Shown: positions 1-11,578 of the stretch, in pieces
How positions within the stretch are numbered: position 1 is the stretch's first letter
Layout: each line of letters opens with the position of its first letter
Source: Burhinus oedicnemus
Taxonomy: Eukaryota > Chordata > Aves > Charadriiformes > Burhinidae
DNA length: 64,000 nt
Direction: 5' to 3'
NCBI GenBank assembly: GCA_008921705.1
Contig: VFFE01007500.1
Coordinates: 3,168,828-3,232,827, forward strand
Notes under the pieces: generated by a model
Databases searched by the model: none
The model's input: only the letters and a program-made list of their open reading frames with translations
Told to the model about the DNA's origin: nothing
Translations under genes and position numbers: made by a program

Positions 1-3000
1 GATTCTCTAACGATCTTTTGCATCTAGTTTTCTTACACACAAGTAAAAATACAAAGCTGAATAAAAAAAAACACCAAAAAACCCACCAATCCCTAATAGT
101 CAGAAACATTTTTCTGTCTCATGGATTGGTTGGAATAAAAGTCCAGATCGTGGGCTTGAATAGGTCAAGCAGAGGAGTAGTAAACAGAAAAAAGGCAGGA
201 AGCGGGAATCAGAGAAACCGTTTCCACAAGCTACTTCTAAGTTATTGTTGGACTCATCGCAGTCATGGATAGTGGGTTTGGTCCTCAGGCAAAGAGCTGA
301 TCATGCTTGATGCCTAGCCTTGCTGGTTCTGTAGCTAGGGTTTTTATCTCTCCCTCATTTTTTCCATTGTGAAATGGGAGAGGGAAGCAGAAGGGGAAGC
401 AAAGCAAACAGGGAGCTGGAAATCTGTTGTTTAGAAGACGGGCCAATAGAAAGTTTACTGCGACAGCCTTACAAACAGGATCAGCCTGTGGTGTAACAAA
501 AATACAGGTCAGCCCATATGTGTGACAGACACATGCTCATGTATGTGGAGTCTGAGTGAGGAGTATGCAGATAGGCACTGCTAAGGCTTGTTATGAGCTT
601 TTCCCTGATGTGTTTGCAGAGACTGCTCTGAAGCACACTGTTAGTGAAGGTGCAATTACTCTCCTGCTTTTGGGGGGATATTGCTCTGTTCTCTGCTCAT
701 GCCAGACAAAATTGTTCATCGAATATAGAGAAGTGGCATTAGCTGCAGCTCATTCTGGTACAGATGCAAGAAATGAGAGGGAAGTTCAGGTTTTGGCCTC
801 ATGCAGCTCTTGTCATGACTGGGAGCTGCTATTATACCGCTATCCTTTTAAAAAGGCCATGCCACGATGCACCCTAGTCAGGAGAAGGGATTCTACCTGC
901 ATCTACTTCAATGTGAAGTTTACATTTTCCCTGCTCTTTTCCTCTTGCTCTGACAGATCAGAGACATTTCTTGATGATGTTTAACCCTTAGCCTTAGAAG
1001 GAGGCTATGCATTGCATCCAGGAGACATTTAACAAGCAGAGACTTGGAAAAAACAAAGCTACTCACCTATTCCCTTCTGGAGTGACTTCAGAGCCCCTCT
1101 GAAGGGGACCCTATGCACAGACCAAAGGGCTAGAATCAAAACATACAACTGAGTCTGTGAAAATTAACCCCCTACCTTTGGTATTCGTCAATGTAAAGTA
1201 TATTCTCTTCACAGTGGTTCTCCTTGTGGTAGAAAAAAAAGAATGTGTGTGGCACCAAAAAACAGGAGCCCTGGTTCTCCTGCCGCTGGAATGAGGTGAG
1301 TTAACAAAAAATAAACTGTGAAGACAAGCAGGTTAGCCCCTTCTGTTGGAACTGGGGAGAAGGGGAAGAGAATGGGAGGCATGGAGAAAGATTTATGTTG
1401 TTACCACACTGTAGAAAGACAACTTCAGCTGTTCTTATGTTTTGACCGCTTTGCAAAGTCTGAGCTGCTCTGAGGTAGTGTTGCTGGAGTCTCACTCTCT
1501 CTTCCAAACCTGGCTGTACTGCCAGAGTCCCACTCACCTCCTTGTAGAGACCAGGGCTTGTTTGAGGCTGCTTGGAGGGCAGCAGGGAGCTGAACTGGAC
1601 AGGTCAAAACATGAACTGGTTTATTGCGGGGTCAGGTGACCATCAGCTCAAGAGCAAATGCAGGGCCTTGACAGCATCCTCTTAAATTAAATGGTATTAA
1701 TGTTGCACCATCAGATGTCTCAAGGGCACTAAGGCATCTTAAAGTGAAGCGTTTAGTTTCAACCAGTAGCAAGAGGCAGGTTACCTTGCCCAAACACCAT
1801 CCGGGGCACCCAAGACACGCACATGGGACTGCCAGTTGTGACGCAGGGCCTGCAAGAGACCCAAGACTTGTGGAGAAGCAGCTGATGGGCAGGCAGGATC
1901 CATAGGGCACCTAAAATGTCACTAATTGTTTTGACTAGGAACTGAATCACTCCTACAGAGTGGAGGAAAACAGGACTTCGAAGAGCACCCTCTGTTTGCA
2001 AAGTGTAGAGCATTAAGAGATAAGGACTGAATTCCCCTCTGGAGAGGCCTGTGTCTCTTCATTGGCTTCAGACAGCATTTTACACAGGCAACATCAGGTG
2101 AAATGAACAGACTCCTAAATTGAATTTCCATAATGTTGTAGGGGTTTTTTCAAAAGGTTTTAATTTTTCCCTTAAATTCTCTGTGCCTTTGTGATTTAGG
2201 GCCCTAAATTCATTTACATACTATGACCAGCAATTCTAAGTTGGTTTGGTGTTTCAAAAAAAAATATTTCAAAACCACGTCCCTGGAAATCTGTAAGAAG
2301 TCTGCATGCAGAACAGAGAACTCCAGGTTCGTCAATTCTACTTTAGTGATTAAAATTTAAAGGACTCTTCTCCCTTTATAACTCTTGCTTGTCATGATCC
2401 TACGAGAAGATGGTCATCTCACTCTTCCCAGTGATCTAACCACTTCTAAGATGGCATATGGGCCTTCATTTATTTGCAAACAGCAACAGGAGGCAATACT
2501 TTGGGAAGGAAATGCATGTACTGAGAGTGTTTGCATTCACAAAAAAACCATGTGGATGTGGATGAGCATATGTAAGCTTGTACTCTTGAAAAATGAGGTA
2601 TCCTATAATTGGGTTATGGATCATAACACACTAAAAAACTGCAGCACTTCAGGATGATGAGTTGTACATGAAACACTCATTGTCAATCCTGCCATTTATC
2701 AACTGATTCACGTAAATGAGGAAGTGGCTTTGGCATGTAATCAATACCCTAAGTGAGGGAAGTAGAGTGGAGCTTGCTGTAGCAGCAGGACCCCTTATTA
2801 GAAAGAACATAACCTATTCTTATTCTTAAAGATGATCTAAAGGGCAGAGACTGCTTATCCTGACACTGTAAATGATAAAAAGCCAATTTCTGGGATTGAA
2901 GTTCAGTGCTGAGGTGGGTGAAAAAGTTCTCGTGTGGTGGAGTTTTACCTAGTGGGGTCAAACATACATGACTGACTTGCGTCATGACCGTGTACCTTCC

Positions 3001-3650
3001 GAAATCTTTCCCTATCTGTATAGGCTACAGTCATTGTGCCTGTCTATTTTTGAACCACCGGTAAGGACACCAGTGATCCGTTGCTTGCTCTTGCGTAAAA
3101 GGTGTAGCTCTTGTGTGTAGGTGGCCAGTAGCTACGTCAGCAAATATGGTATTCTGACGGTGTCAGGGTATAAATCTCCTGAGATTTATGACCTTTGTCT
3201 CTTGTGCTTGTTCTCGTTTCCTCTGTGCTTTCCTGCTTGTTTGTTAACTCTTTGGGAAATACATCTCACTTGTGTCAGGCATCTGAACAGCACCTAGCAC
3301 AGTGTAGTCCTGGCTTGTCCATGCTAACCATAGCATCTTAAAAGGCTGTGAAATGCCATGGCAGAGTCTTCAAAGTAGGTAATTGCAAACAAAGAATTTT
3401 GTGGTTAATTTGCAGTAAGGGGATCTAAGATAGATAGTAAGGCAAGTTTTCTAACGGTAGCACAGTGAAATATAAACAGATTGCCCTGGAAGGCTGTGAA
3501 TCTATTATCACTGTGAAACTCAGAATAGGTTAGCCAACACCTTCTTAGGACTCATTGGTAAACCAGTCCTGCCCAGAAACATGGTGATGAACCGTATGAC
3601 CTCTTAACCTCTTCTTTTGGGCCTGTTTTTTGTGTTTCTGTGACCTTTCA

Positions 3651-4043
3651 AAGCTGAGAGACTTTAGTCTTTTTAGTCTGGAGAACAGAAGGCTGAGGGG
3701 GGATCTCATCAATGCTTCTAAATACTTAAAGGTGCCAGGAGGATGGGACCAGTCTTTTTTCAGTGGTGCCCAGTGACAGGACAAGAGGTAACAGGCACAA
3801 ACTTGAACGTAGGAAGTTCCATCTAAACATGAGGAGGAACTTCTTTACTTTGAGGGTGGCAGAGCACTGGAACAGGCTGCCCAGAGAGGTGGTGGAATCT
3901 CCGACTCTGGAGACATGCAAAACCCGCCTGGACGCTGTCCTGTGCAACCTGCTCTAGGTGACCCTGCTCTGGCAGGGAGGGTTGGACTAGATGATCTCCA
4001 GAGGTCCCTTCCAGCCCCTGTGATTCTGTGATTCTGTGACTCT
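3651..4043 (+). repeat. CR1 LINE 3' fragment
   Basis: This reads through the classic 3' part of avian CR1: the stretch around ggatctcatcaatgcttcta, the cagtggtgcccagtgacagg segment, then gcccagagaggtggtgga, and it ends with repeated gattctgtg units at about 4020-4040. The orientation is plus. It is 5'-truncated, as most CR1 copies are. Small open frames inside it are remnants and not genes. Confidence 0.9.
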
Positions 4044-4229
4044 GAACATTGCCCCATACATCCCCCTCAGACAAGGAGGAACTTTGTGTCCAAGTACCAT
4101 ATTCACCTTGTAAAACCTGTTGACTGAGCAAACCTTATCTGCAATTCATCAATACATTTTATGTCAGCCATTTTATGTCACATAAACATGTTCTTTAGTA
4201 TTATTTTTCAGAATAGACCCTAACTTCTA

Positions 4230-4320
4230 GAATCATAGAATAGTTTGTGGTGGAAGGGACCTTTAAAGGTCATCTAGTCCAACTCCCCTGCAATGAGCAG
4301 GGACATCTTCAACTTCTCTG
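4230..4320 (-). repeat. Short CR1 LINE fragment, inverted
   Basis: It begins with agaatcatagaatagtttg and continues ggaagggacctttaaaggtc, the reverse complement of the CR1 3' terminus. Only about 90 bp remain. It lies about 190 bp after a plus-oriented CR1 end, so the two form an inverted pair. Confidence 0.8.
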
Positions 4321-5569
4321 GGAAGTTGTGATTTATGGGGCAGCTCTGAAGGGAAGAGATACTCTCTGATGTAAACCTGGTGCGTGATTACAGAGGCCAT
4401 TATTTGCTGGCCCAAAATTTATCTAACTACTCTGTTGCACATTCAGCACCATAAGGTCTGCAGGCCTGATTCCAGTGCTACTGCATAGTTACTAGAGTTG
4501 CTTTTCTTCTTTTCTCTAGACTGTATGAGAAGAAGTGTGCTAGAAAATACTTGAGGTACAGAACAAGCTGTAGAAAAGCCAGTCTGCTAGTGATCGCGTC
4601 AATGCCTCATACAACAGAGGTAACAGAGCCTTTGTTGAGGACTACAGTGTGATCAAGGCTACATTCAGGTCCAGGCACTGCTGTTCTCAGAAGTGTATTG
4701 TTGAAAAAGAAGAAACTTGAAGGGATAATTGTAACTAAAAGTTAAATATGTTATGTGGGGAGAAGGATGTTTAAAAGTGTCAGGAAGGAGTAGAAATCCA
4801 CAAATATTTGAAAGGTGTAAACATCACAGAAAGAGGTATCACTTCTAAAGTTCAGTGAACCATAGGATGGTACAACATTTTTTTGAGTAATGGACATGTC
4901 TGGGGCAAACACCGGGAAAAAAGGACCAGCTGAAAAACAGTTTTCTCCAGTTTGCAAGCTGGAAAAGAGACCCGAACATCTAAGTACAGGCATTTACAAA
5001 GTACTTCAGCAGAAGCTGTACAGCTTCAGACAGGCAGATACTATTGAACATATCTCACAGAACATACCTTTCTGTAATGACAGAAGCACCAAAGGCCGAG
5101 AAGTCATCTGACCTTTTCTTCCACCCCCATGAACTTGGCAAAGAGGATTTTTGTCTTTGTCAAGAAGCTACCTAGCGGGCTACAAACTATGCTGAGCATT
5201 ACGCATGCAGTCATCTCTTCTTGGCTGAGCAGTATATTTGTCACACAGTCTCACCCATGGAGCTGGGCAAGAAATAAATGCTGCTGCTGAGTAGCTGAAT
5301 GCTGACATTTCATTATAAACGGTGGACGGAACTGGGAGAGAGGAAAAAAGGCAAGTTACACTGAGAGACTGCATGATAACCAGACAGTCAGGTGTCAGAG
5401 ACTGAAACAGCCTGCTCCATGTTCTTGACAGACAAAGCACCCAACCTCTGTGAGCATCATCCATAAAGTGTGCAGACTCTTGGGCTGGTTTTCCTTACCC
5501 ATGCATATCGCAAGGGATGAGGAGCGGTTGATGTATTTATATAGAAATACACATATTTATATGCAAAAT

Positions 5570-5905
5570 AGAATCATAGAATCATAGAATGGTTTATGTT
5601 GGAAGGAACCTTAAAGATTATCTAGTTCCAACCCCTCTGCCACAGGCAAGGTCACCTTCCACTAGACCAGGTTGCTCAAAGCCCCATCCAACCTGGCCTT
5701 GAACACTTCCAGGGATGGGGCCTCCACAGCTTCCCTGGGCAACCTGTTCCAGTGTCTCACCACCCTCAGAGTAAAGAATTTCTTCCTCGTATCTAATCTA
5801 AATCTACCCTCTTTCAGTTTAAAGCCATTACCCCTCGTCCTATCACTACACTCCCTGTTAAAGTGTCCTTCCCCATCTTTCCTGTAGGGCCCCCTTTAAG
5901 TACTG
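5570..5905 (-). repeat. CR1 LINE 3' fragment, inverted
   Basis: It starts with a tandem gaatcataga motif, then ggaaggaaccttaaagatta, cacttccagggatggggcct and gggcaacctgttccagtgtc. These are the complementary-strand landmarks of the CR1 3' end. The plus-strand open frame at 5672-5887 is antisense CR1 sequence. Confidence 0.9.
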
Positions 5906-8900
5906 GAAGGTTGCTATACTACATAACTTAAGTAAAGGAAAACATTGTTAAAGACCAAACAGGAAACCCTGGGGAGTGTTTTCAAGACAAATTAAGTAAC
6001 TTAGGAACTCTGCTGCATTAACATTTGTCCTCAATATTTGCCCATGCATACTGAACATGAGGTACACTTTACCTTTGAACAGCATGTATTTTAATCCCAC
6101 CAGGCAAACAACACGAATCCTACTCAAATAAGAGTGGTTTTTTCTGTTACACTGTTGTAACAACAAACATCATTGTTGTTTGAAACAAAGTTTGGTTCTA
6201 GAGATAGAAGTCTAATTTAGGGGAGAATAAACAGCTCTAACTGATGCACCAGGTCATCAGAACTAAGAGACATTTCAGATGTTCTCATAGTGGGTGAGAA
6301 ACCACTTCAACCAGGTCTGTCAGTGCTTACCTGTCTCAGCCCACAGTGATGCTCTAAGCAATACACAGTGTAGCACAGCAAAGATGGGCCGTGAGCCACA
6401 TGTACCTGAACTGCACACCAGGCAAATGGGGGATGGTGGGAATTTCCTGCTGCCGGATCCTCCACATCACTGACTTATGGTCTCACAGCAAGTTACAAGT
6501 ATTTCTTTTTGAAAAGCTGAATAAAATAGCAGAAAACCCACAAGCTGATTCAGTTGTTACATGAGACTGCGATTCTACCTGTCTTGAAGGAATACAAAGG
6601 AAAGGACCTGCTATTTTTTTTAAATTAGAAACTTTATTGTGAATTTTGTATTACCAGAGTTTGTACTCAGAGTAATTAACAGCCTAGCTGTTACACATTT
6701 ACACTTAACTCTTTATAAAGTCCCGTGGCATTTGTCATCTGAAGCAATGTGAGGAGGAGGCAGACTATGTCACTGAGACTCTTAGGAGTGTCTCAGGCGT
6801 CTAGTTTATATCTCAGACCCTGTGAGTGAAGCACTGCTTCCTGTGCCCCTACTTTTCTCTCCATCTCAGTTTAGATTGCAAAGTCTATAGGCAAGGGTTG
6901 CTTGTTCCGGCACCTGCTCAGTGCCTGCTCTGCTAGCACTGCTGTACAGCAGTACAGAGCCTCCCTGAGTAGAGGTCACTTGTTCCTGTCAAGGTATGAA
7001 AAAATAGGGGTGCTGTTTTAATGTGGGAGGTTTTCTCTTCAAACCACTAAGTTAAAAATCTTCCCATACACATAAATCTCTCAAAGACAAGAGGAAAGAG
7101 AAGAGATCCTCACCTGGATTGGTTTCATCTCAGAAATGCTACCTCTATATTATTATCAACTTTACTCCTGGAAGAAAGAGTGTCTAGTCAAAAACACCCA
7201 TCTGCTAATCAAACCAGAACCAAACACATCAGCTCCACGGTCTTTGGTAATGCTGCTGGATGACAGTACCAAGTCTTCACTTTTATTTAACAGTTTTCCC
7301 AAAAACAGGGAACAGCAATGTTGCCTCACTTCCACACTTTGGGTTTTAGCAGCAAAGCACCTGTGAGAGCACTTCTTACTTTTTTTCCAGGAGTGCTGAA
7401 CTAGCCTGGGGTTGACTGGGGGGTGTCATTTCTCCAAGTGTTTGGAGAAGTCTGATGGGCTGTGCAGTTAGCAGGTACTGCGCAAGTGGTAGTATTCCCT
7501 CAACAACATTATTCTATTTCCAGTTATTTGTACAGCATAGACCTAAAGATCCACAGTGTTACAATGCAAACCTTGTTTGAGAATTTAATACTGGAAAGAG
7601 GACTCGGTTAACCGTCCTAATGACAAAACACTTTGCTCACAGAAACAAGCGCAGAGCAGACAGTAACACAGAAACGGTTTAATACACTATCAGCCCAGGA
7701 TATTTTAACTTTTGCCTTCTTTTAAAAAGTGGTAAGAGCTATGAAATTTATACAGTTTCTGGATTCTCTGCTCAAACTGTCATGGGAGAAACGAGGAGAG
7801 ATCTGCTCCTGCCTGAAAGTTTGCAGTAGGTGTGAAAAGTAGGAACTGCTAATAGAAGTGAGAAACATCCCAGGTACCTGAGTTCAGACACAGCAGTGAG
7901 CTAGATCATTTTCCTCACTGCTTTAAAAATAAGGGTAGGACAGCAGGGAGACTTCAGGATGCCTTGACATTCCAGGCAATTCATTTAAGAGCTGCAGGAG
8001 AGATGTGAGAGGACAAGTAGAAGAGCTAGAAAGCTGGAGACTGATGGTTGATTTGCACCTCATTGCAGCTCATTGTCCCTCTCAGCCTGAGAGCTGAGTC
8101 GCAGGCAGCAACAGGTGCACCTTGTAAAGCTGATTTACCAGCAAATGAGCCCTCTGCTAATTTGAGTACCAAAGTTCATTCAGCTGGTCCTCCTCGCAGG
8201 AACAGCTAAAATAGCTTTTGCCATCCTGTGCTAGCTCTACCAGAGAGGAATAGAAGGTATTTTTCCATATGCTATTGTAAGTATAATGTCTTAGACTGTT
8301 TTTTTTCATGGGGAATTACAAGCAATATTTAAAAACACATTGTACTTAAAAAGGCTAATATTCCTTAGTGGAGGGTTACTTATGTGCTTGAAGGCTCTTG
8401 TGTGCTTAGAGAACATACTTAAATCTAACTGCAATGTTTTTAAGTTCATCTTTTCAAAGACATTCTGTATCTCTAATATAGGAGACTATTTTGACTTCCT
8501 GGTGTTTATTTTTAAGGAGTAAATCTTTTAAATCAGTCACAATAATAAAAAGCAGTCTCCTCTCTAAAATTATTCTGAGATTCTTACTATTGTTTGGTTT
8601 GGGTTCTTTTAAGTATTCTTGTGGCTAAGGGCATGTTCATTAAGGTTAATATTGCTATTTACAGAAACAATAGTATGAAAATAAACTTGGAGATCTTGAC
8701 TCTGCATATATAAAACCAAGCTGCTGGCATGCAGAAAGCTTGTAATGAACCAATTTAAGTAAAACATTGAGTATTTATGTCTATTGCAATCTAGATTAAT
8801 AAATACATGTGATTTTCCTCTTTGCTTCACAAGGTTATACAAGTGGCAACTCTTGTGTTAAATGCTCGTGAAGCGTGTTGCTGTTTTTGAGAAAAGAACT

Positions 8901-10956
8901 ATTTTTTCTACCTAAAAGAAAAGCAGGGAGCTAACTGCTTGGGGAGAGGGATGTTGTTTCATTTTGCTTCTTGATGCACAGTATGAGTAAAAAGACACAG
9001 TTCAGTGAAGTTTATATCCTTCTGGGGAAAAGCTGGTATTTGTACTATGCAGGGGGAAATCCCTTCAGGGTCAAGGAGTCCTGTGTTCTGCCCCTGCGGG
9101 CAGCTGTGTCAGTCCCTCTCACAAGCACACACCACCTCATGAGCTCTAGCTATAAAGCTGTTGTTTAATTTTCCTGTCCTCCTAATAAAAGTCTGGTCTG
9201 TAATGGCACTATTCTGACAGGCTGGCTACAAGCAAAAACCAGTCTTGGAGGATCCGAGGACTGTTGTCGCTCGCTGGTCATGTAGGTTATACAGTTAACA
9301 TACACTGGACCCTTGACTGCTTCTTACTTCAAAGCAAGTGTTGGTTTTGGTGTGTTTTTTGGTTTTTAACATTGTATATAACCTTCTGGAGGGAAGCAAT
9401 ACAGTGTATTTTTAGAGCTGTGGAGCTGGAAGTGACAGAATGGTGGAAGGTAGGTATATAGCTGCAATGTTGGGTGCAAAATATCACTTAAAATCTGATT
9501 CTTGGGAGCTTCAGCTACCTTTATCTGGTACGTTTTTGGGGTTTTTTTAAACAATATATCTCTTATAATGATCCAAATGTCATAGCTAACTTTCAATACT
9601 ATTGCTTGTTTCTCTCTTGTTTCTTTCCAATGACAAAGATTCAGTCAAGCTGCTGATGGCTGTCACAGAGCTCTGTTCAAGTCTGATCATGTTCATTGGG
9701 TTACACTGGCTGGTGGATGGTGGTTCTCAGTGCTGATATTTCAGCAGATGCTCTTTTTGGGGGTGAGGAACTAAGAGTGATGCCCACAGTGGGGCAGTGT
9801 CAGATGAAAGATCCCAACTACTCAGTTAAGAAAAGAAGGTTGCAGACGGCAAGGTAGAGACGGATATCTTGCTTGAAAGGTGGCTTTATGCCTGCAAAAA
9901 TCACCTTCCATGCCTTGATTGCACACATGTGCTTATCTTATTGAAAATATCTTTTTAAATATTGTCTGGGAGAACAAGTAATAAAAATACAAACAGCCCT
10001 GAAGTGCCTCTGTAGGGTATGTTTCTTGGGTAATGCCCTGTGTGGCAGCATAACAGCTGTAGTTGTGGTTAATTAGTGTAAGAAGCAACTGGGCTTTTGT
10101 TTTTTGTACTTGTGGGCTCACTGAAATGTCAGAACTCTTGTTGTGCTCACTTCTCCCAACTCCCAACATCCCCCAAGCCAGTACCTACAAAGAGCACGCC
10201 CAGAAAGACAGCCTCATATTTTCCTGAAAGTAAACTTATTTAAATCTTGGCTTCTGAAATCTGTCACGAGATGGTATCAAAAAAGCTGCAGGCTCAGAAT
10301 ACTTTGACTGACATGTGTAGCTGTGGCTGCAAGGTTTGACTGGGAGGCCATTGAAAGAGATCAGAAACTGATAATGTCTGTAGCTGTATTTACCTTCAGT
10401 AAATAGCTGGACAGTTGTTGCTGTTAGACCTGAGGAAAAAAGCTACAGAACCAGGGAAGAAAGTATGTGCTACAATTGTGATCAGAAGTAACAGTCACAA
10501 AAGCTGTGTGAGGTTTTTGTTTCTTTTTAATGAACTCTTTTTATACAAAAAAAGAAATACCCAATTTGGGGTGAATTGGTCTAAGTAATATTGCATAGTG
10601 CTTCCTTTAATCTAAAAAGATAGACAACTGCTAGGTTGCAGGGAGTTCTTCAGTTCTTATTGTTGTTTGCTGTCCACCACCACCCCCGACATGGTTATTG
10701 TAATTAAGAATAAGCAGTGAGATTTCAGAAAGTATTTCTTTCTTTCTTCCCCACTTTTTCCAAATCCACATCACTTCTAGTTCCCTGGAGAACTAAACAT
10801 GACTGAAGGTTTATGTCACAGCTTGTATGTGCCCCAAGGATTTTCAAATCACTTGATACCAAAGCTCCAAGTTGTCTGCTGAAAGGAGAAATTGGTGCAA
10901 TGACTATGTGTATGTTGATCATCCCGAGTCTTATGTCTTGTCCCTATTTTTTCCAG

Positions 10957-11578
10957 ATGCTTTGCAAAAGAGATGAATTGATAATGTCTTCAGAACATGG
11001 AGCTAACAAACGGCATCATAACCCAGTGGACAGTATATGCAGAAAGATCAAATCTATCCAAATGATGGACCAAGTCTCTAACCCTGCTTTGCAGATACCA
11101 AAATTTCAGTCCCAGAACTTTGACAGTCCACAGAGCAATATTAAAAAAAATCTAGAAGAAATACTGAAGAAAAGAACTTTTAGAAGTCATGATAGTACTA
11201 GTCCACACTTAATCAGTCCCAGCAGCGATGGTGTTTTCTCTGCAGACTTGCAGTTGCTGTCACCTTGTATCAGGCGTGTCTCTGACTCCTGTTCTGCAAA
11301 TGCTACGTATTCAATCGTTAGAAGTGAAGAGAGAGCCAGCAACTCATGGATGCCAGTATGCCCCATGGAGAACTGTTCTCCATCCTGCTTCAGACTGAGA
11401 GAGGCTAATACCCGGAATAAACTGTGTGCTTTATCAAATATCAAATCTAAAGATGTGCCTTGTGACCAGAAATATCTTACGTCAAGTCCAAATTTATATT
11501 TCTTCGCATCTGGTAAAAAGTCAGAAAGTGCTGTGATCCAAACTCCTGTGCCAAAGAGATTATCTCTGAGTGAAAGAG
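10957..11578 (+). CDS. IRAG2: IRAG2 exon 1 (first recognised coding exon)
   Basis: The acceptor tattttttccag is followed directly by ATG; the donor is GAG|gtaaaa, with one base left over. It encodes about 207 residues ([15 protein letters not shown]...). The [14 protein letters not shown] and [10 protein letters not shown] stretches resemble the N-terminal part of the IRAG1/IRAG2 family; the rest is serine-rich and probably disordered. I took the ATG right after the acceptor as start; ATG 10984 is an alternative, and a coding exon further upstream cannot be excluded. Confidence 0.85.

Larger units (their letters stand above)
1..10956. other. Upstream region without a supported gene
   Basis: No open frame here looks like a conserved exon; the longest (556-984, +) matches nothing I recognise and has no convincing splice pair. 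Three CR1 copies are annotated separately. In mammals and birds the gene left of IRAG2 is BCAT1, transcribed away from it, so this stretch is most likely intergenic DNA and/or 5' non-coding exons and introns of IRAG2. I see no CpG-island-like promoter. The absence of exons is what I see; the assignment is inference. Confidence 0.55.

Noticed and set aside
556..984. 142-codon open frame, plus strand
   Set aside because: No recognisable protein family, no good splice sites around it, and composition like the surrounding non-coding DNA.
3763..3957. Small open frame within CR1
   Set aside because: It is part of the CR1 LINE 3' end and not a host gene.
5672..5887. Open frame reading antisense through CR1
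   Set aside because: Explained entirely by the inverted CR1 copy.
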